From NCBI RefSeq assembly GCF_009664365.1, contig NZ_CP044310.1:142501-206500 (forward strand): DNA of 64,000 nucleotides, written 5' to 3'. This stretch comes from Paenibacillus xylanilyticus (GTDB lineage: Bacteria; Bacillota; Bacilli; Paenibacillales; Paenibacillaceae). This document shows, in pieces, positions 51,917 through 61,428 of this stretch. Below the pieces are notes generated by a model. That model did not search any database. It was not told the origin of the DNA and saw only the letters and a list, made by a program, of their open reading frames with translations. Positions within the stretch are counted from its first letter, which is position 1, and each line of letters begins with the position of its first letter. The position numbers and the translations under genes are program-made.

Positions 51917-52332
51917 ATATATTGGCGCATGTCCAAAGTTTACCAACTGCTTTTTTTCAACCTATGTAATCTTCGGTTCCCCACTTCCATTTCGTTTTCC
52001 TTCCCGTACTTAGCCCAGTTGCCTACTTAGTGGTTCGTTACGAACGACTTTGCTCTATACATTTCATATTTATTTCGTCTTTGAACGTAGTTCTTTAAGG
52101 AATTTGTTATCTTACAATCCAATGAAAACGTGTACTCATGACGTGAAGTGGTGCGTTCGGCTAAGGTTTGGATTATTTTGCGGGGTACGGATGCGGTGGA
52201 TTGAATTCGTGTATACTAGGGTATGAGATAGTGAGGGCATGTGTTACGTGGCATGAAAATTGCAAAAATTCCGATACATAAAGACAGGATACAAACCAGA
52301 TTACACTTTTACGTTTCCCGAGGTGAATATTA
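51917..52332. other. Non-coding gap before rnr
   Basis: 416 bases with no supported gene. It starts pyrimidine-rich and holds a near-palindrome GTTCGTTACGAAC at 52033-52045. A TATACT at 52212-52217 could be the rnr -10, but no -35 fits well. The transcript leader would be about 110 bases. Confidence 0.5.
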
Positions 52333-55074
52333 ATGATAACAGAACAACAATTGCTCGACTTCATGCGGGAAACCGCTTATAAACCGATGACCTATCAGGA
52401 GCTGGAACAGCACTTCGAGATTGAAGATGCAGCTGATTTCAAAGCCTTTTTGATCATGCTGAATACACTGGAGGAATCCGGCAAGATTCTGCTTACCCGT
52501 AACAACAGGTACGGCATGCCTGAACGCATGAACCTGGTTCGCGGAAGACTGCAGGCACATGCGAAGGGATTTGCTTTTCTGATCCCTGAAGATAAAGAGC
52601 ATCCGGATGTCTACATCCATGCCAATGATATGAAGAGCGCGATGAACGGGGACACGGTCCTTGTTAAAGTGACGTCTCAGGGTCCATCCAATGGACGTTT
52701 GGAAGGCGAGATCGTTCGCATTGTTACCCGTGCAATTACCCAAGTGGTTGGTGTGTTTCAAAGCCATGAGGTATACGGCTTCGTCATTCCGGACGATAAG
52801 AGAATTAACCGTGATATTTTCATTCCGCGCACGAATTCTGCCGGGGCTGTAGATGGACAAAAAGTCGTTGCCAAAATCGTGAGCTACCCGGAAGGTCGCG
52901 CTGCTGCAGAAGGCGAAATTATTGAGATTCTTGGACATAAGGATGATCCAGGCATTGATATATTGTCCGTCATTCGCAAGCATCAGCTGCCGGAAGCTTT
53001 CCCGGATGAAGTGGTGGAAGAAGCAGAACAAGCTCCGGAATCCATTACGGATGAAGAGATCGTGCAGCAGGGCCGCCGTGACTTGCGTGGATTAAACATC
53101 GTAACCATCGATGGCGAAGACGCCAAGGATCTGGACGATGCCGTCAATGTGGAGAAGCTGCCGAACGGAAACTACCGTCTGGGTGTCCATATTGCGGATG
53201 TCGGCTATTATGTACGCGAGAACTCCAAACTGGATCAGGAAGCATATAATCGCGGATGCAGCGTGTACTTGGTAGACCGTGTTATTCCGATGCTGCCGCA
53301 CCGGCTCTCGAACGGGATCTGCAGCTTGAATCCGCAGGTGGATCGCCTTACACTGTCCTGTGAAATGGAATTCAACGACCAGATGAAGGTTGTGAAACAC
53401 GACATCTTCACGAGTGTGATCAAAACCAAAGAGCGTATGACGTATGCCAACGTTCGCAAAATTCTTGAAGGCGAAGAGCCGGAATTGCTGGAGCGTTACA
53501 AGGATCTGGTGGATGACTTCCATCTGATGAAAGAAATTGCCCTCAAGCTTCGCGCCATGCGTATGCGCCGGGGTGCGGTTGACTTTGATTTTGAAGAATC
53601 CAAAATCATTGTGAACGAAGAAGGCAAACCGGTCGATATCGTTAAACGTGAGCGTTCCATTGCAGAACAAATCATTGAAGAATTCATGCTGGCGGCCAAT
53701 GAGACCGTGGCAGAGCACTTCCACTGGTTGAAGGTTCCGTTTATCTATCGTGTGCATGAAGATCCTGATCAGGAGAAATTGCAAAACTTCCTCGCTTTTG
53801 CAGCGAACTTCGGACACCATGTAAAAGGACGCGGTAACGCGATCCATCCTCGTGCACTTCAGTCCCTGCTTGAGGATATCAATGGAACGAAGGAACAGAC
53901 GGTGATCAGTACGATGATGCTGCGTTCCATGAAGCAGGCGAAGTATGATGCAGAGATGTCAGGACACTTTGGCCTCGCGGCTGAGTTCTACAGTCACTTC
54001 ACGTCACCGATTCGTCGTTATCCCGATCTGGTCATTCACCGTGTCATTCGGGAAGTGATTGAGAACAAGGGTGCGCTGCCTGAGAATCGTCAGGAATACC
54101 TGGCGTCACGCATGTCCGACATTGCACAGCAATCGTCTGAGCGTGAACGTGTTGCAGTTGAAGCCGAGCGGGATACAGAGAAAATGAAGAAAGCCGAGTA
54201 CATGCTCGATAAGGTCGGCGAAGAATTCGAAGGCATGATCAGCAGTGTAACCAGCTTCGGCATGTTCATTGAACTCGAGAATACGGTAGAAGGCCTGATT
54301 CGATTGAGTGCACTGACGGACGACTATTACCATTTTGACGATCAGCATATGGCTCTCATTGGTGAGCGGACCTCGAAAGTGTTCCGTATCGGAGATGAAG
54401 TGAAGATTCGTGTTGCTCGCGTGAGCATGGAAGAGTACACGATTGACTTTGAAATGGTGGATATGAAGCCACGCAGCGAACGGCCAGGCGGTTTTGGTGG
54501 CGGTAACCGAGGCGGCAGAGGTGGACGTCCTGCTGGCGGTGGTGGCCGGAGTGGCGCCAAAGGCGGTTCTGGTGGATTCAGTGGCTCACGTGGAGGCAAA
54601 GGTGGCGGCAGCCGCGGTGGAAGAGCACCGGAAGAGAGCAGCAAGGGTGGACGTGGCAGCTTCAGTGGAAAAGGTGGCGGTAAACCGAAAGGTGAACGTC
54701 GCACGGGAGATGCCAGTGCACCAGCTGCTGCTCGCGGCAAAGGCACAGGAGCAGTTAGCTTTGGATTTGGATCGGGTAAAGGTGGATACAGCTCTGCGCC
54801 GTCCAGTCAGGACAGCAGCACTGGCGGTCAAGGGACTGATCTGAACAGCGGTAAGGGCCGTGGCGAAGGCAGTTTCAAATCCGGCAAGGGCGGCGGCAAA
54901 GGCGGTAAAGGTGGCGGCGGACGCAAAAAGACGTCACCTAGCGGGATCTTTATCGGCGAAGCAGCTACACCTGGAGGTACGCAGGAAGGCGGAGCTCCGC
55001 GCCGTAAACGGAAAAAGAACAAAGGGGCTTCCGCTAATGGAACAGCTGCTTTTGTACGGAAGAAGAAAAAGTAA
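52333..55074 (+). CDS. rnr: Ribonuclease R with a long Gly/Lys/Arg-rich C-terminal tail
   Basis: 913 residues; 3'-to-5' exoribonuclease that degrades structured RNA and works with tmRNA/SmpB. N-terminal winged-helix and cold-shock domains (about 1-220), RNB catalytic domain with [14 protein letters not shown] (Asp ligands) near 255 and [10 protein letters not shown] near 558, and an S1 domain at about 635-712 ([19 protein letters not shown]). From residue 717 to 913 the chain is almost wholly Gly, Arg, Lys and Ser in RGG- and KGG-like repeats, ending in basic clusters RRKRKKNK and RKKKK. The B. subtilis enzyme is about 130 residues shorter. The tail is probably disordered and RNA-binding. Confidence 0.96.
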   Translation: MITEQQLLDFMRETAYKPMTYQELEQHFEIEDAADFKAFLIMLNTLEESGKILLTRNNRYGMPERMNLVRGRLQAHAKGFAFLIPEDKEHPDVYIHANDMKSAMNGDTVLVKVTSQGPSNGRLEGEIVRIVTRAITQVVGVFQSHEVYGFVIPDDKRINRDIFIPRTNSAGAVDGQKVVAKIVSYPEGRAAAEGEIIEILGHKDDPGIDILSVIRKHQLPEAFPDEVVEEAEQAPESITDEEIVQQGRRDLRGLNIVTIDGEDAKDLDDAVNVEKLPNGNYRLGVHIADVGYYVRENSKLDQEAYNRGCSVYLVDRVIPMLPHRLSNGICSLNPQVDRLTLSCEMEFNDQMKVVKHDIFTSVIKTKERMTYANVRKILEGEEPELLERYKDLVDDFHLMKEIALKLRAMRMRRGAVDFDFEESKIIVNEEGKPVDIVKRERSIAEQIIEEFMLAANETVAEHFHWLKVPFIYRVHEDPDQEKLQNFLAFAANFGHHVKGRGNAIHPRALQSLLEDINGTKEQTVISTMMLRSMKQAKYDAEMSGHFGLAAEFYSHFTSPIRRYPDLVIHRVIREVIENKGALPENRQEYLASRMSDIAQQSSERERVAVEAERDTEKMKKAEYMLDKVGEEFEGMISSVTSFGMFIELENTVEGLIRLSALTDDYYHFDDQHMALIGERTSKVFRIGDEVKIRVARVSMEEYTIDFEMVDMKPRSERPGGFGGGNRGGRGGRPAGGGGRSGAKGGSGGFSGSRGGKGGGSRGGRAPEESSKGGRGSFSGKGGGKPKGERRTGDASAPAAARGKGTGAVSFGFGSGKGGYSSAPSSQDSSTGGQGTDLNSGKGRGEGSFKSGKGGGKGGKGGGGRKKTSPSGIFIGEAATPGGTQEGGAPRRKRKKNKGASANGTAAFVRKKKK

Positions 55075-55112
55075 ATCGTTTCGCACAGCATGAAATGTGT
55101 GTAATGAGAAGG

Positions 55113-55136
55113 GGCGGCATATGCTGCCTCTTTCTT
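55113..55136 (+). terminator. Weak terminator after rnr
   Basis: GGCGGC/GCTGCC (one G-U pair) around ATAT, followed by TCTTTCTT. It directly abuts the smpB -35. Confidence 0.5.
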
Positions 55137-55163
55137 GATTTTAACAGCGGTCCTTGCTACAAT
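55135..55163 (+). promoter_or_regulatory. Promoter of smpB
   Basis: TTGATT (55135-55140), 17-base spacer, TACAAT (55158-55163), about 90 bases before the smpB start. Confidence 0.7.
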
Positions 55164-55251
55164 TAAGGTCTGGCATAGGGTACCTGGGCATCATCGGGTG
55201 CGCGGCTATAGAGCATGGTACCGGCTTATTTTACGGAGAAGGAGTGAGGAC

Positions 55252-55734
55252 ATGGGCAAGAATGATGGACAGAGTAAAGTGCTCGCACAGAATAAAAAGG
55301 CTTCCCATGACTACTTCATTGAAGATACGTATGAAGCGGGCATGGTGCTTACCGGAACGGAGATTAAATCTCTTCGTAACGGCCGTGCGAATATTGGAGA
55401 TGCGTTTGCCACGATTCGCAACGGTGAAATTCACATTCATAATATGCATATTAGTCCTTTTGAACAAGGGAACCGACATAATCCGCTTGATCCGACGCGT
55501 ACACGCAAGCTGCTGCTGCACAAGTCACAGATTAACAAGCTGCTTGGATTGTCGAAGCAGGAAGGGTACAGTATTGTGCCGCTGAAGATTTATGTGCGTA
55601 ATGGATATGCGAAACTGCTGCTTGGCCTGGGTAAAGGTAAGAAGCAGTATGATAAACGTGAGTCTGCTGCGAAGCGGGATGCACAACGTGATATTCAACG
55701 GGCACTGCGTGAGAAGCAGAAGATCGCTCGCTGA
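55252..55734 (+). CDS. smpB: SsrA-binding protein SmpB
   Basis: 160 residues; binds tmRNA and the ribosomal A site in trans-translation. Core features are [28 protein letters not shown], and the basic C-terminal tail with [20 protein letters not shown]. The start at 55252 follows AAGGAGTGAGG. Its RNA partner ssrA lies 575 bases downstream. Confidence 0.97.
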   Translation: MGKNDGQSKVLAQNKKASHDYFIEDTYEAGMVLTGTEIKSLRNGRANIGDAFATIRNGEIHIHNMHISPFEQGNRHNPLDPTRTRKLLLHKSQINKLLGLSKQEGYSIVPLKIYVRNGYAKLLLGLGKGKKQYDKRESAAKRDAQRDIQRALREKQKIAR

Positions 55735-55796
55735 TCGAATTGCTTCAGCTTCGCAGGATGCGTCATAAGTTAATTTTAGATGCGAAGTAAATGAGG

Positions 55797-55839
55797 ATCT
55801 CAAGTTTGGCCCAGAACTGGGCGGAGCTTGGGATTTTTT
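55797..55839 (+). terminator. Terminator after smpB
   Basis: Long imperfect stem ATCTCAAG...GCCCAG against CTGGGC...CTTGGGAT, loop AA, then TTTTTT. Confidence 0.88.
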
Positions 55840-56046
55840 ATTTTACGTGGTGCTGCGGTTAGAACGTTTGGGAGAGCCTTGAGGAAGTAAACCTGCAAGC
55901 ACAGGATGCACAAGATAGAGTTAGGTGTGTGATTGCTGAGTGAAAGGATTCAGCTGATGCTAAATGTAGCTGCGCTCTGCGTAGCCTGTACAAATTGTGG
56001 GTAAAATAAAGGAGGTACAGTTGTTCGCAATGTCATGCTGGTAAAC

Positions 56047-56075
56047 TTTACTTCGTCCGTGGGACGCGGTATAAT
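56047..56075 (+). promoter_or_regulatory. Candidate promoter upstream of tmRNA
   Basis: TTTACT (56047-56052), 17-base spacer, TATAAT (56070-56075). It would give a tmRNA precursor with about 230 extra 5' bases. The rest of 55840-56046 shows no gene. Confidence 0.5.
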
Positions 56076-56227
56076 ATGTAGACGATTGAGCCTCAGATGG
56101 TGCATTGGTTAATCTTGCACAGATGCTCAGCCTGCTGGTATGACTTCCAGTAATCTGTACTATATCTGCATTCGGTCCTGTGATATGATTATTCATGTAG
56201 CAGACAGGAATGCCGAGTTTGAAAGAG

Positions 56228-56309
56228 CATCTTTTTACCTTGGAGGAAAAAGATGTGCAGCACCTTTGCTCCGTATTCACGGATTAATCCTGGAGCCCTT
56301 CTTATATGA
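56228..56309 (+). other. Structured mini-ORF abutting tmRNA
   Basis: ATG at 56253 opens 18 codons (MCSTFAPYSRINPGALLI) with stop TGA at 56307-56309, the base before tmRNA. GGAGG sits seven bases ahead. Both the GGAGG and the ATG lie in a hairpin, CATCTTTTT(A)CCT against AGGAAAAAGATG at 56228-56255. Whether it is translated is unknown; it may only be part of the tmRNA precursor. Confidence 0.3.
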
Positions 56310-56670
56310 GGGGGCGTTTATGGATTCGACGGGGATAGTTCGAGCATGGGTAGCGGGTAGTGGGGACGCGTCCGCTTCATCAACGCTAAAGCCTATTAAA
56401 CGGCAAACAACAAAACAACTACGCTTTCGCAGCTTAATAACCTGTGAGCGTGCTCTCGCTCTGTATCGCCCATGTACCGGGATGAGGGCTCAACTTTAGT
56501 GGGATACGCTGTCACATCTCCGCCTGGGGTGTGCTGAAGAAGACAATCAGGCTGACCCAACGTATAGCCGGTTACGGGGCGATACTCGGGTGACATCAAA
56601 ACTGTGACTACACCCGTAGAAGCTTATGTGTCGTTATCTTCGGACAGGGGTTCGACTCCCCTCGCCTCCA
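56310..56670 (+). ncRNA. ssrA: Transfer-messenger RNA (tmRNA)
   Basis: 361 bases. The 5' GGGGGCG pairs with 3' CGCCTCC to form the tRNA-like acceptor, and GGTTCGACTCC is the T arm. The tag frame runs 56402-56434 and reads GKQQNNYAFAA before TAATAA; with the tRNA-borne alanine the tag is AGKQQNNYAFAA, ending in the AA needed for ClpXP. CCA is not encoded. It rescues stalled ribosomes with SmpB (upstream), RNase R and ClpP. Confidence 0.97.
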
Positions 56671-56689
56671 TTTTCTAAGTACGTGAAGG

Positions 56690-56722
56690 CCACCAACCAG
56701 ATCATCTGGTTGGTGGTTTTTT
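56690..56722 (+). terminator. Terminator after tmRNA
   Basis: Perfect twelve-base stem CCACCAACCAGA/TCTGGTTGGTGG, loop TCA, then TTTTTT. Confidence 0.95.
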
Positions 56723-56975
56723 AGTTGTGATATAAAGTTAAAGGCGTATAGGAAATACAGGAATTTAGACAAGTGGAGCATCTGAAGGATGTTCCACTAC
56801 TTTCATTACTCCTTGTTTGGACTAGCCCAAACAGAAATGAGATTCTTATCTGTTGTTTATACTAGAACAAATTCAACGAGAACTTTTAGACCAAACCTTA
56901 CATTTGGTAATGATTTAGGCTCGGTAATGATACTAGCACTTACTCAATAAACGTGAAATACAGGAGAGTTATAAA

Positions 56976-57433
56976 GTGAAACTCAATAAGACAATTATTA
57001 TCTCATCAATATTGTCGGCTGTAGTATTAAGCATATCAGGAATTTCGTTAGCTCAGACCTCTGACATATCTTTAAAAGGTGTACAGGAGGTTAGGCAAAT
57101 AGAAGCGCCTTATGACATAAAGGCATATGATGCGACTACAGAATCTGAAATAATAACTCTTCATGACAAGGATAGATTAAAGTTGCTAGGAATGAAGCTA
57201 AGCACTCCCCTATTTGCTGCCAAAATAAGCGAAGAAGAAGCGATAATAATTGCTTCAGCTAAAAGTCTAAAGTTTGGGTTTTTGCTAAACAACCTGTATA
57301 CATTGTCACATTTTTTGATATAAAAGGTACGGGGCACGCAATGAAAGGGAAGGAAACTCCGACGTATAGCCAGTTTAATGTAGTCATTGACGCTAATTCT
57401 GGTAAATCACTATTGTCATTCACTTATAGGTAA
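56976..57433 (+). pseudogene. Frameshifted secreted PepSY-like protein
   Basis: The open frame runs 56976-57323 with a signal peptide (ISLAQ cleavage near 27). A coherent second frame then continues to TAA at 57431-57433, reading AKQPVYIVTFFDIKG, then TYSQFNVVIDANSGKSLLSF, which looks like the end of a PepSY-type domain. The switch lies at 57261-57270 near an AAAAGTCTAAAG run. Either a broken gene or a sequencing error. It is the first gene after the tmRNA terminator and is AT-rich. Confidence 0.65.
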
Positions 57434-57434
57434 T

Positions 57435-57470
57435 GAAAACCCCACTATATTCCTGGTGGGATTTTCTACG
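57435..57470. terminator. Terminator after the PepSY-like pseudogene
   Basis: GAAAACCCCAC/GTGGGATTTTC with one mismatch and a short loop; the symmetric ends give T runs on both strands. Confidence 0.65.
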
Positions 57471-57760
57471 TTGAAGTTTAATCAAAAGCATATCTTATCT
57501 TTAGAATCTAATGAATTTATCTTTTGGGCTAGCCTCAACTGAAACTGAAGCCAAAAGCTATTGACTGAGCTTAAATACAACCAGCAGCGGAATCTTGTCC
57601 AGAAACAAAATGTCTTTTGGGGAATTCCTAGAGCACCGGCTGGCTTCCCCTCCAGCGATCGAATCCACCACTCCTTTAGCTCGTATAAAACATTTGTCTG
57701 GTCTTTATTCATAGCTTTGAGGTTACTCTGCTATATAAATTGAACGGTAAGCGTCAAAAT
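57471..57760. other. AT-rich gap without a supported gene
   Basis: A 76-codon minus-strand frame (57482-57712) and a 60-codon plus-strand frame overlap here. Neither has a ribosome site or a recognised motif. Confidence 0.4.
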
Positions 57761-58237
57761 CTACATATGCCTTAGTATTGAATCTAAACTTGGCCGTGAT
57801 ACAAAATACAAATAAGTTGAATCGGTTGTTTGTATATAAGCCGCACCGTTCCATTTTTCATCTATAGGAAAAAGGATAGATTTGAATTTTATGCTTTCGG
57901 ATTTGCCATCTCCGTTATTGATCTGTATCGAGATCGGTTTATTATAGAAATATTCTACTGCAGATTTTCTCATCTCATTGACTTCTTCTTCTGATAATGG
58001 AGCATTTCCTCCTGACATCATATCTCCTTTTTCAAATACAATTAAACGAAGGATCTGATCGAAGAATTGCGGATCCTCTACTTTTGTAACCTGGCTTTGT
58101 TCTTCATTATAGTAAAGATTAATTTTGTCTGGAGTCCACTTCTCCTGTTCACTATTTGGCATTAAATACCATCCAAGAATGAAACCTACAGCAATTGCAA
58201 TGAGCAGCATAATGGATATTTTTATATTCATTTTCAT
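57761..58237 (-). CDS. Unrecognised membrane-anchored or secreted protein
   Basis: 158 residues. A single N-terminal hydrophobic segment (about 7-26, ISIMLLIAIAVGFILGWYL) is followed by a hydrophilic domain with acidic and aromatic residues and no cysteine, so it is probably exported and anchored. No family recognised. Start after AGAGGTGA with eight-base spacing. It is downstream of, and on the same strand as, the 469-residue secreted protein, but a terminator-like hairpin lies between them. Confidence 0.7.
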   Translation of the reverse strand: MKMNIKISIMLLIAIAVGFILGWYLMPNSEQEKWTPDKINLYYNEEQSQVTKVEDPQFFDQILRLIVFEKGDMMSGGNAPLSEEEVNEMRKSAVEYFYNKPISIQINNGDGKSESIKFKSILFPIDEKWNGAAYIQTTDSTYLYFVSRPSLDSILRHM

Positions 58238-58295
58238 ACATTAATTCACCTCTCTCCCACTTAGATTAACGAACCGGTCACGATAAATGTTTCAA

Positions 58296-58326
58296 GCCAA
58301 AAGCCGGGAATAATATCCCCGGCCCT
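58296..58326. terminator. Terminator between the two minus-strand exported-protein genes
   Basis: GCCGGG/CCCGGC stem, on the minus strand followed by TTTTGG, on the plus strand by CCCTTTT. It would stop most transcription from the 469-residue gene. Confidence 0.65.
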
Positions 58327-58364
58327 TTTAGTATATTCGACAATGAAAACATAAGAACAGAATA

Positions 58365-59774
58365 TTATGGTTTTGCTGTGTAAGAAAGAGAGAAATCTTT
58401 GGAGATTGGGGTGGTTGTGTATGTCTCGGCGTTCCATACATCAAATTTCAATTGTAGATTGCCGGTTGTACTTTTTGAGGATCCATTTCCCTCATAATTA
58501 AGCACGACATGATAAGTAAAGTAATGACCGTTATCAGTTTGCCCGCTATGATCGGTACACTCCTCTAACTTATATTTACTAGTGAGCTTTTCGCCTGCCG
58601 CGGAAACAGGACTACCTGATAAGTTCACACCTGTACTACCAAGTCTCACATCTCCTACCACAGACGTTGCGGTGTTAATATATCCAATGACATCATTAAT
58701 TGTGCTTCCATAAGGAACTTTGCTTATTGTTTTCTTGATAAGGTTAGCAGAGATATTATCGCCGGTTTTTTTCAAGCCGCTTGTAGTATCATAAACTCTT
58801 CCTTGTTGGAACGTCCTGATCATGGTTGAATAATCGCCTGATCCAAACGCAATTTTTACATTCTTATATTCAAAAACGTTATTGCCGTAATAGGTGTAGT
58901 TGCCGACTTTTGTATGCTCAGCAATTTTAAATTGAGCAATCCATGTCGAGTCTGATGAGCTTACATTTACGTGTTTGTAGCTAAGATAAGGCAACGAGTA
59001 GCATTGTGTATAATCGGATCCTACGTAAAATGAAGTGTAATAAGTAGTAGGGTTAGTCCAGGTAGAAAACTCGTTTAACGCCGTTGGGGAGATACTGGTA
59101 TTGGTATTACCTGAAACCTCAGCAATCGACGTTTCGCTTGTAGGTATCTCCTTAACAGATAAAGGCTCTGCCAATCCACTAAACCAGAACATTTCCTTTT
59201 TGTTATCTTCAACTTCAGCAAAAGACTTCGCTTCCAATGTGTTCAATGTTTCAGGTACATCCATCTCGAAAATAAGGATATTATTATTGCTGTCGAGCAA
59301 ATACAGCTTCAAATGCGGCTTTCCATTCAGGTCGTGATTAATCAAAAGATTATCATTTTGGGTATCATTGAAGATTTCGAACAGCAATACTTTAAAATTG
59401 CCCGTTGCATCCGTTAAATCTCCTACGATACTGTTCATGTCATTTTGAATTTTATAACTCGCATGCAACGGTCCGGACAACGAAATAGCGGTTTCACCAA
59501 CATTCGCATTAAATGATACACTTTCATCCTTTAACGTGAAATCCCCGAGCTTCAAATCAAGTTTATGTAAAGATTTTTGGCTCATAAGCGATTTTCTATT
59601 TTCTTTTCTACCCACCAACGTTTCATTAAAACCTTCAACCGTCAGTGAAATCCCTTGGTCCTCAATAACTGTGTTTAAAATTTTGGGCGTGTTATCAGCA
59701 GCAAACACGCTCGCTTGAAACAGTGATCCAGCGAGAACGGCGACAGCTAGCAATGAAATTTTGAATCTTTTCAT
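58365..59774 (-). CDS. Unrecognised secreted protein
   Basis: 469 residues. A clear signal peptide (MKRFKISLLAVAVLAGSLFQ, cleavage after SVFA at 25) is followed by a chain rich in Thr, Ser, Asn and Tyr with many beta-type stretches (TTYYTSFYVGSDYTQCYSLP, GNYTYYGNNVFEYK). Only two cysteines are seen, at about 262 and 405. No catalytic motif or family recognised; the make-up fits an exported beta-sheet protein. Strong ribosome site GAGGTGGG. A perfect palindrome lies about 40 bases upstream. Base composition is lower in G+C than the core genes, in keeping with transfer. Confidence 0.75.
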   Translation of the reverse strand: MKRFKISLLAVAVLAGSLFQASVFAADNTPKILNTVIEDQGISLTVEGFNETLVGRKENRKSLMSQKSLHKLDLKLGDFTLKDESVSFNANVGETAISLSGPLHASYKIQNDMNSIVGDLTDATGNFKVLLFEIFNDTQNDNLLINHDLNGKPHLKLYLLDSNNNILIFEMDVPETLNTLEAKSFAEVEDNKKEMFWFSGLAEPLSVKEIPTSETSIAEVSGNTNTSISPTALNEFSTWTNPTTYYTSFYVGSDYTQCYSLPYLSYKHVNVSSSDSTWIAQFKIAEHTKVGNYTYYGNNVFEYKNVKIAFGSGDYSTMIRTFQQGRVYDTTSGLKKTGDNISANLIKKTISKVPYGSTINDVIGYINTATSVVGDVRLGSTGVNLSGSPVSAAGEKLTSKYKLEECTDHSGQTDNGHYFTYHVVLNYEGNGSSKSTTGNLQLKFDVWNAETYTTTPISKDFSLSYTAKP

Positions 59775-59812
59775 ATTTTTTTACCCACCTCATCCGTAGA
59801 ATTAGATATTGT

Positions 59813-59835
59813 GTGAATATTGCTACAATATTCAC
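59813..59835. promoter_or_regulatory. Perfect palindrome upstream of the 469-residue secreted protein gene
   Basis: GTGAATATTG-CTA-CAATATTCAC, ten-base perfect arms with a three-base centre. Position and symmetry suggest a repressor operator over the promoter. The remaining 59836-60180 is AT-rich with no supported gene. Confidence 0.6.
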
Positions 59836-60180
59836 AAAGTGCTTAAACAAAAGAAATACATTCATGATCTTACGACAAGATTCTAAAGATTTAGTTTGGT
59901 TAAACAGGAAACTGAAGTGCGATAACATCAACTCCTTTCATTTTATATTAAATTTATCAATGAATGGTAATTTTGTAAATAGTAACAAATACTCATTCAT
60001 ACATGATGTGTTGTGTCGAATTTTGAGGTTAATTTGCGTGTATTAAAGTGTTTTTTCTTTCTCAAAAAGCTTGCTTTATTAAACCAAAATTCATTAAAGA
60101 GGTTGATCAATTTGAAATTGCTTTCTCACATACGATACCATTTCAAAAAACTTACAAAAAGTGATGATCGTTGGCTTTGT

Positions 60181-60220
60181 TGGTATTATCCCCTTTTAGT
60201 AGACATGAGAAAAAAGACAT
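60181..60220 (+). repeat. IS3-family left inverted repeat
   Basis: Shares AGTAGACA and AAAAAAGACA at the same spacing with the inverted right end at 61433-61472. Confidence 0.65.
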
Positions 60221-60263
60221 CTGTTAAGATGAACTTAATCATGTAAACGAAGGGGATTTTTTC

Positions 60264-60563
60264 ATGGCTAAAAAAGGGCAAACATTCCGGCGGCACTCTT
60301 TGGATTTGAAATTGGAGGCAGTCCGGCTGGTCAACGAAGAACATATGAGTATACGTGAAGTAGCGACACGTTTAGATATTCAAAATAAATCTCAGGTACA
60401 AGTGTGGGCAGCCAAAGCGAAACAAGGAATGAGTCTAGAACCTGCTACACCCAAACGGGGACGCCTTAGAACCAAGTTTTCCAGTATGGAAGAAGAGATA
60501 GCGTACTTGCGGGCGGAGATTGAATACTTAAAAAAGCAGTATCCAAATCTACACAAGGAGTGA
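60264..60563 (+). CDS. IS3-family transposase OrfA
   Basis: 99 residues. N-terminal HTH of the IS3 OrfA type (LDLKLEAVRLVNEEHMSIRE and VATRLDI with VQVWAAKAKQG) and a C-terminal leucine-zipper coiled coil (EEEIAYLRAEIEYLKK). Intact. It would normally be fused to OrfB by -1 frameshifting at 60530-60536. Confidence 0.92.
   Translation: MAKKGQTFRRHSLDLKLEAVRLVNEEHMSIREVATRLDIQNKSQVQVWAAKAKQGMSLEPATPKRGRLRTKFSSMEEEIAYLRAEIEYLKKQYPNLHKE
60530..60536 (+). promoter_or_regulatory. Slippery heptamer for programmed -1 frameshifting
   Basis: A_AAA_AAG read in the OrfA frame (TTA AAA AAG). The -1 frame after it stays open into orfB. Confidence 0.7.
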
Positions 60564-61428
60564 CGAGTAAAGCGGCCAGATTTCAAATCATTGAGGACCT
60601 ACGGGCACACCACGGTCTGGTTCGGCTCTTGAAGTTAGCTGCGGTTTCCCGCTCGGGTTATTACAAGTGGAGAAAAAGCATAGCAGCGGCAAAAGAGCGT
60701 AGACACAAAGAACATGAACTAGAATCCCATTTGCTTGCCATCCATCGCGTGCATCCTTACTTTGGCTATCTTCGAATGAGCGTTGCTTTACGACGGGAAG
60801 GTCTTCGGGTCAACCAAAAAAGGGTGTACCGATTAATGAAACAATTAGGCATCTGTTCTGTCATTCGAAAAAAGCGTCGATTCTTTGGAAAACAAGTCTC
60901 TGTGGTGAACCCGAACCGGCTGGAGCGTCAGTTTCGGGCGGATACACCACGAACGAAGCTGGTTTTACCGACATTACCTATATTCGTGCTGGAGAACAAT
61001 TTGTGTATCTCTCTGTTATTCAGGATTTATACAATAACGAAATTGTAGCGTGGCATCTTTCTGAACGAAATGACCTTGCATTGGTTCATGAAACGCTGGA
61101 TAGACTCCGTCAGCACGTGGATCTGAGTGGCGTAATCCTACACTCGGATCAAGGATTTCAATATACTTCGAAGCCCTATAACCGTAAACTAAACCAGCTC
61201 GGCATGCTAGGCAGTCATTCCAGGCGTGGAAATTGCTTAGATAATACTTGTATTGAATCTTTTTTCTCTCATTTGAAGACGGAGAAAATTTATTTGAATA
61301 AGGCAGCAAACAAAGCAGAGGTTGAGCAGCAAGTGAATGAATACATACTGTTTTACAACCAAAACCGATTTCAGAAAAAACTAAACGACCGTTCCCCGGT
61401 TGAATACCGGGAAACGGCCGCAGCTTAA
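60560..61428 (+). pseudogene. IS3-family transposase OrfB, frameshifted
   Basis: The DDE integrase is split. The first part (60560 to about 60963) has the HTH_21-like region HRVHPYFGYLRMSVALRREG and ends near RADTPRTKLV. The rest continues in another frame as TDITYIRAGEQFVYLSVIQD, HSDQGFQY and DNTCIESFFSHLKTEK, which carry all three DDE residues. Removing two T from the TTTT run at 60963-60966, or adding one, restores one frame. The element is therefore probably inactive without help. Confidence 0.85.

Noticed and set aside
54481..55060. Possible repeat array or CRISPR-like pattern
   Set aside because: The GGT/GGC periodicity is the coding repeat of the Gly-rich RNase R tail, with no regular spacers.
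56140..56499. 119-codon ORF running into tmRNA
   Set aside because: It crosses the tmRNA 5' half, has no ribosome site and no known domain.
57482..57712. 76-codon minus-strand ORF
   Set aside because: No ribosome site, unusual Trp/Phe-rich product and an overlapping plus-strand frame; insufficient support.
59813..60246. Two plus-strand ORFs of 77 codons before the IS
   Set aside because: AT-rich frames without ribosome sites or recognisable motifs; one covers the palindrome.
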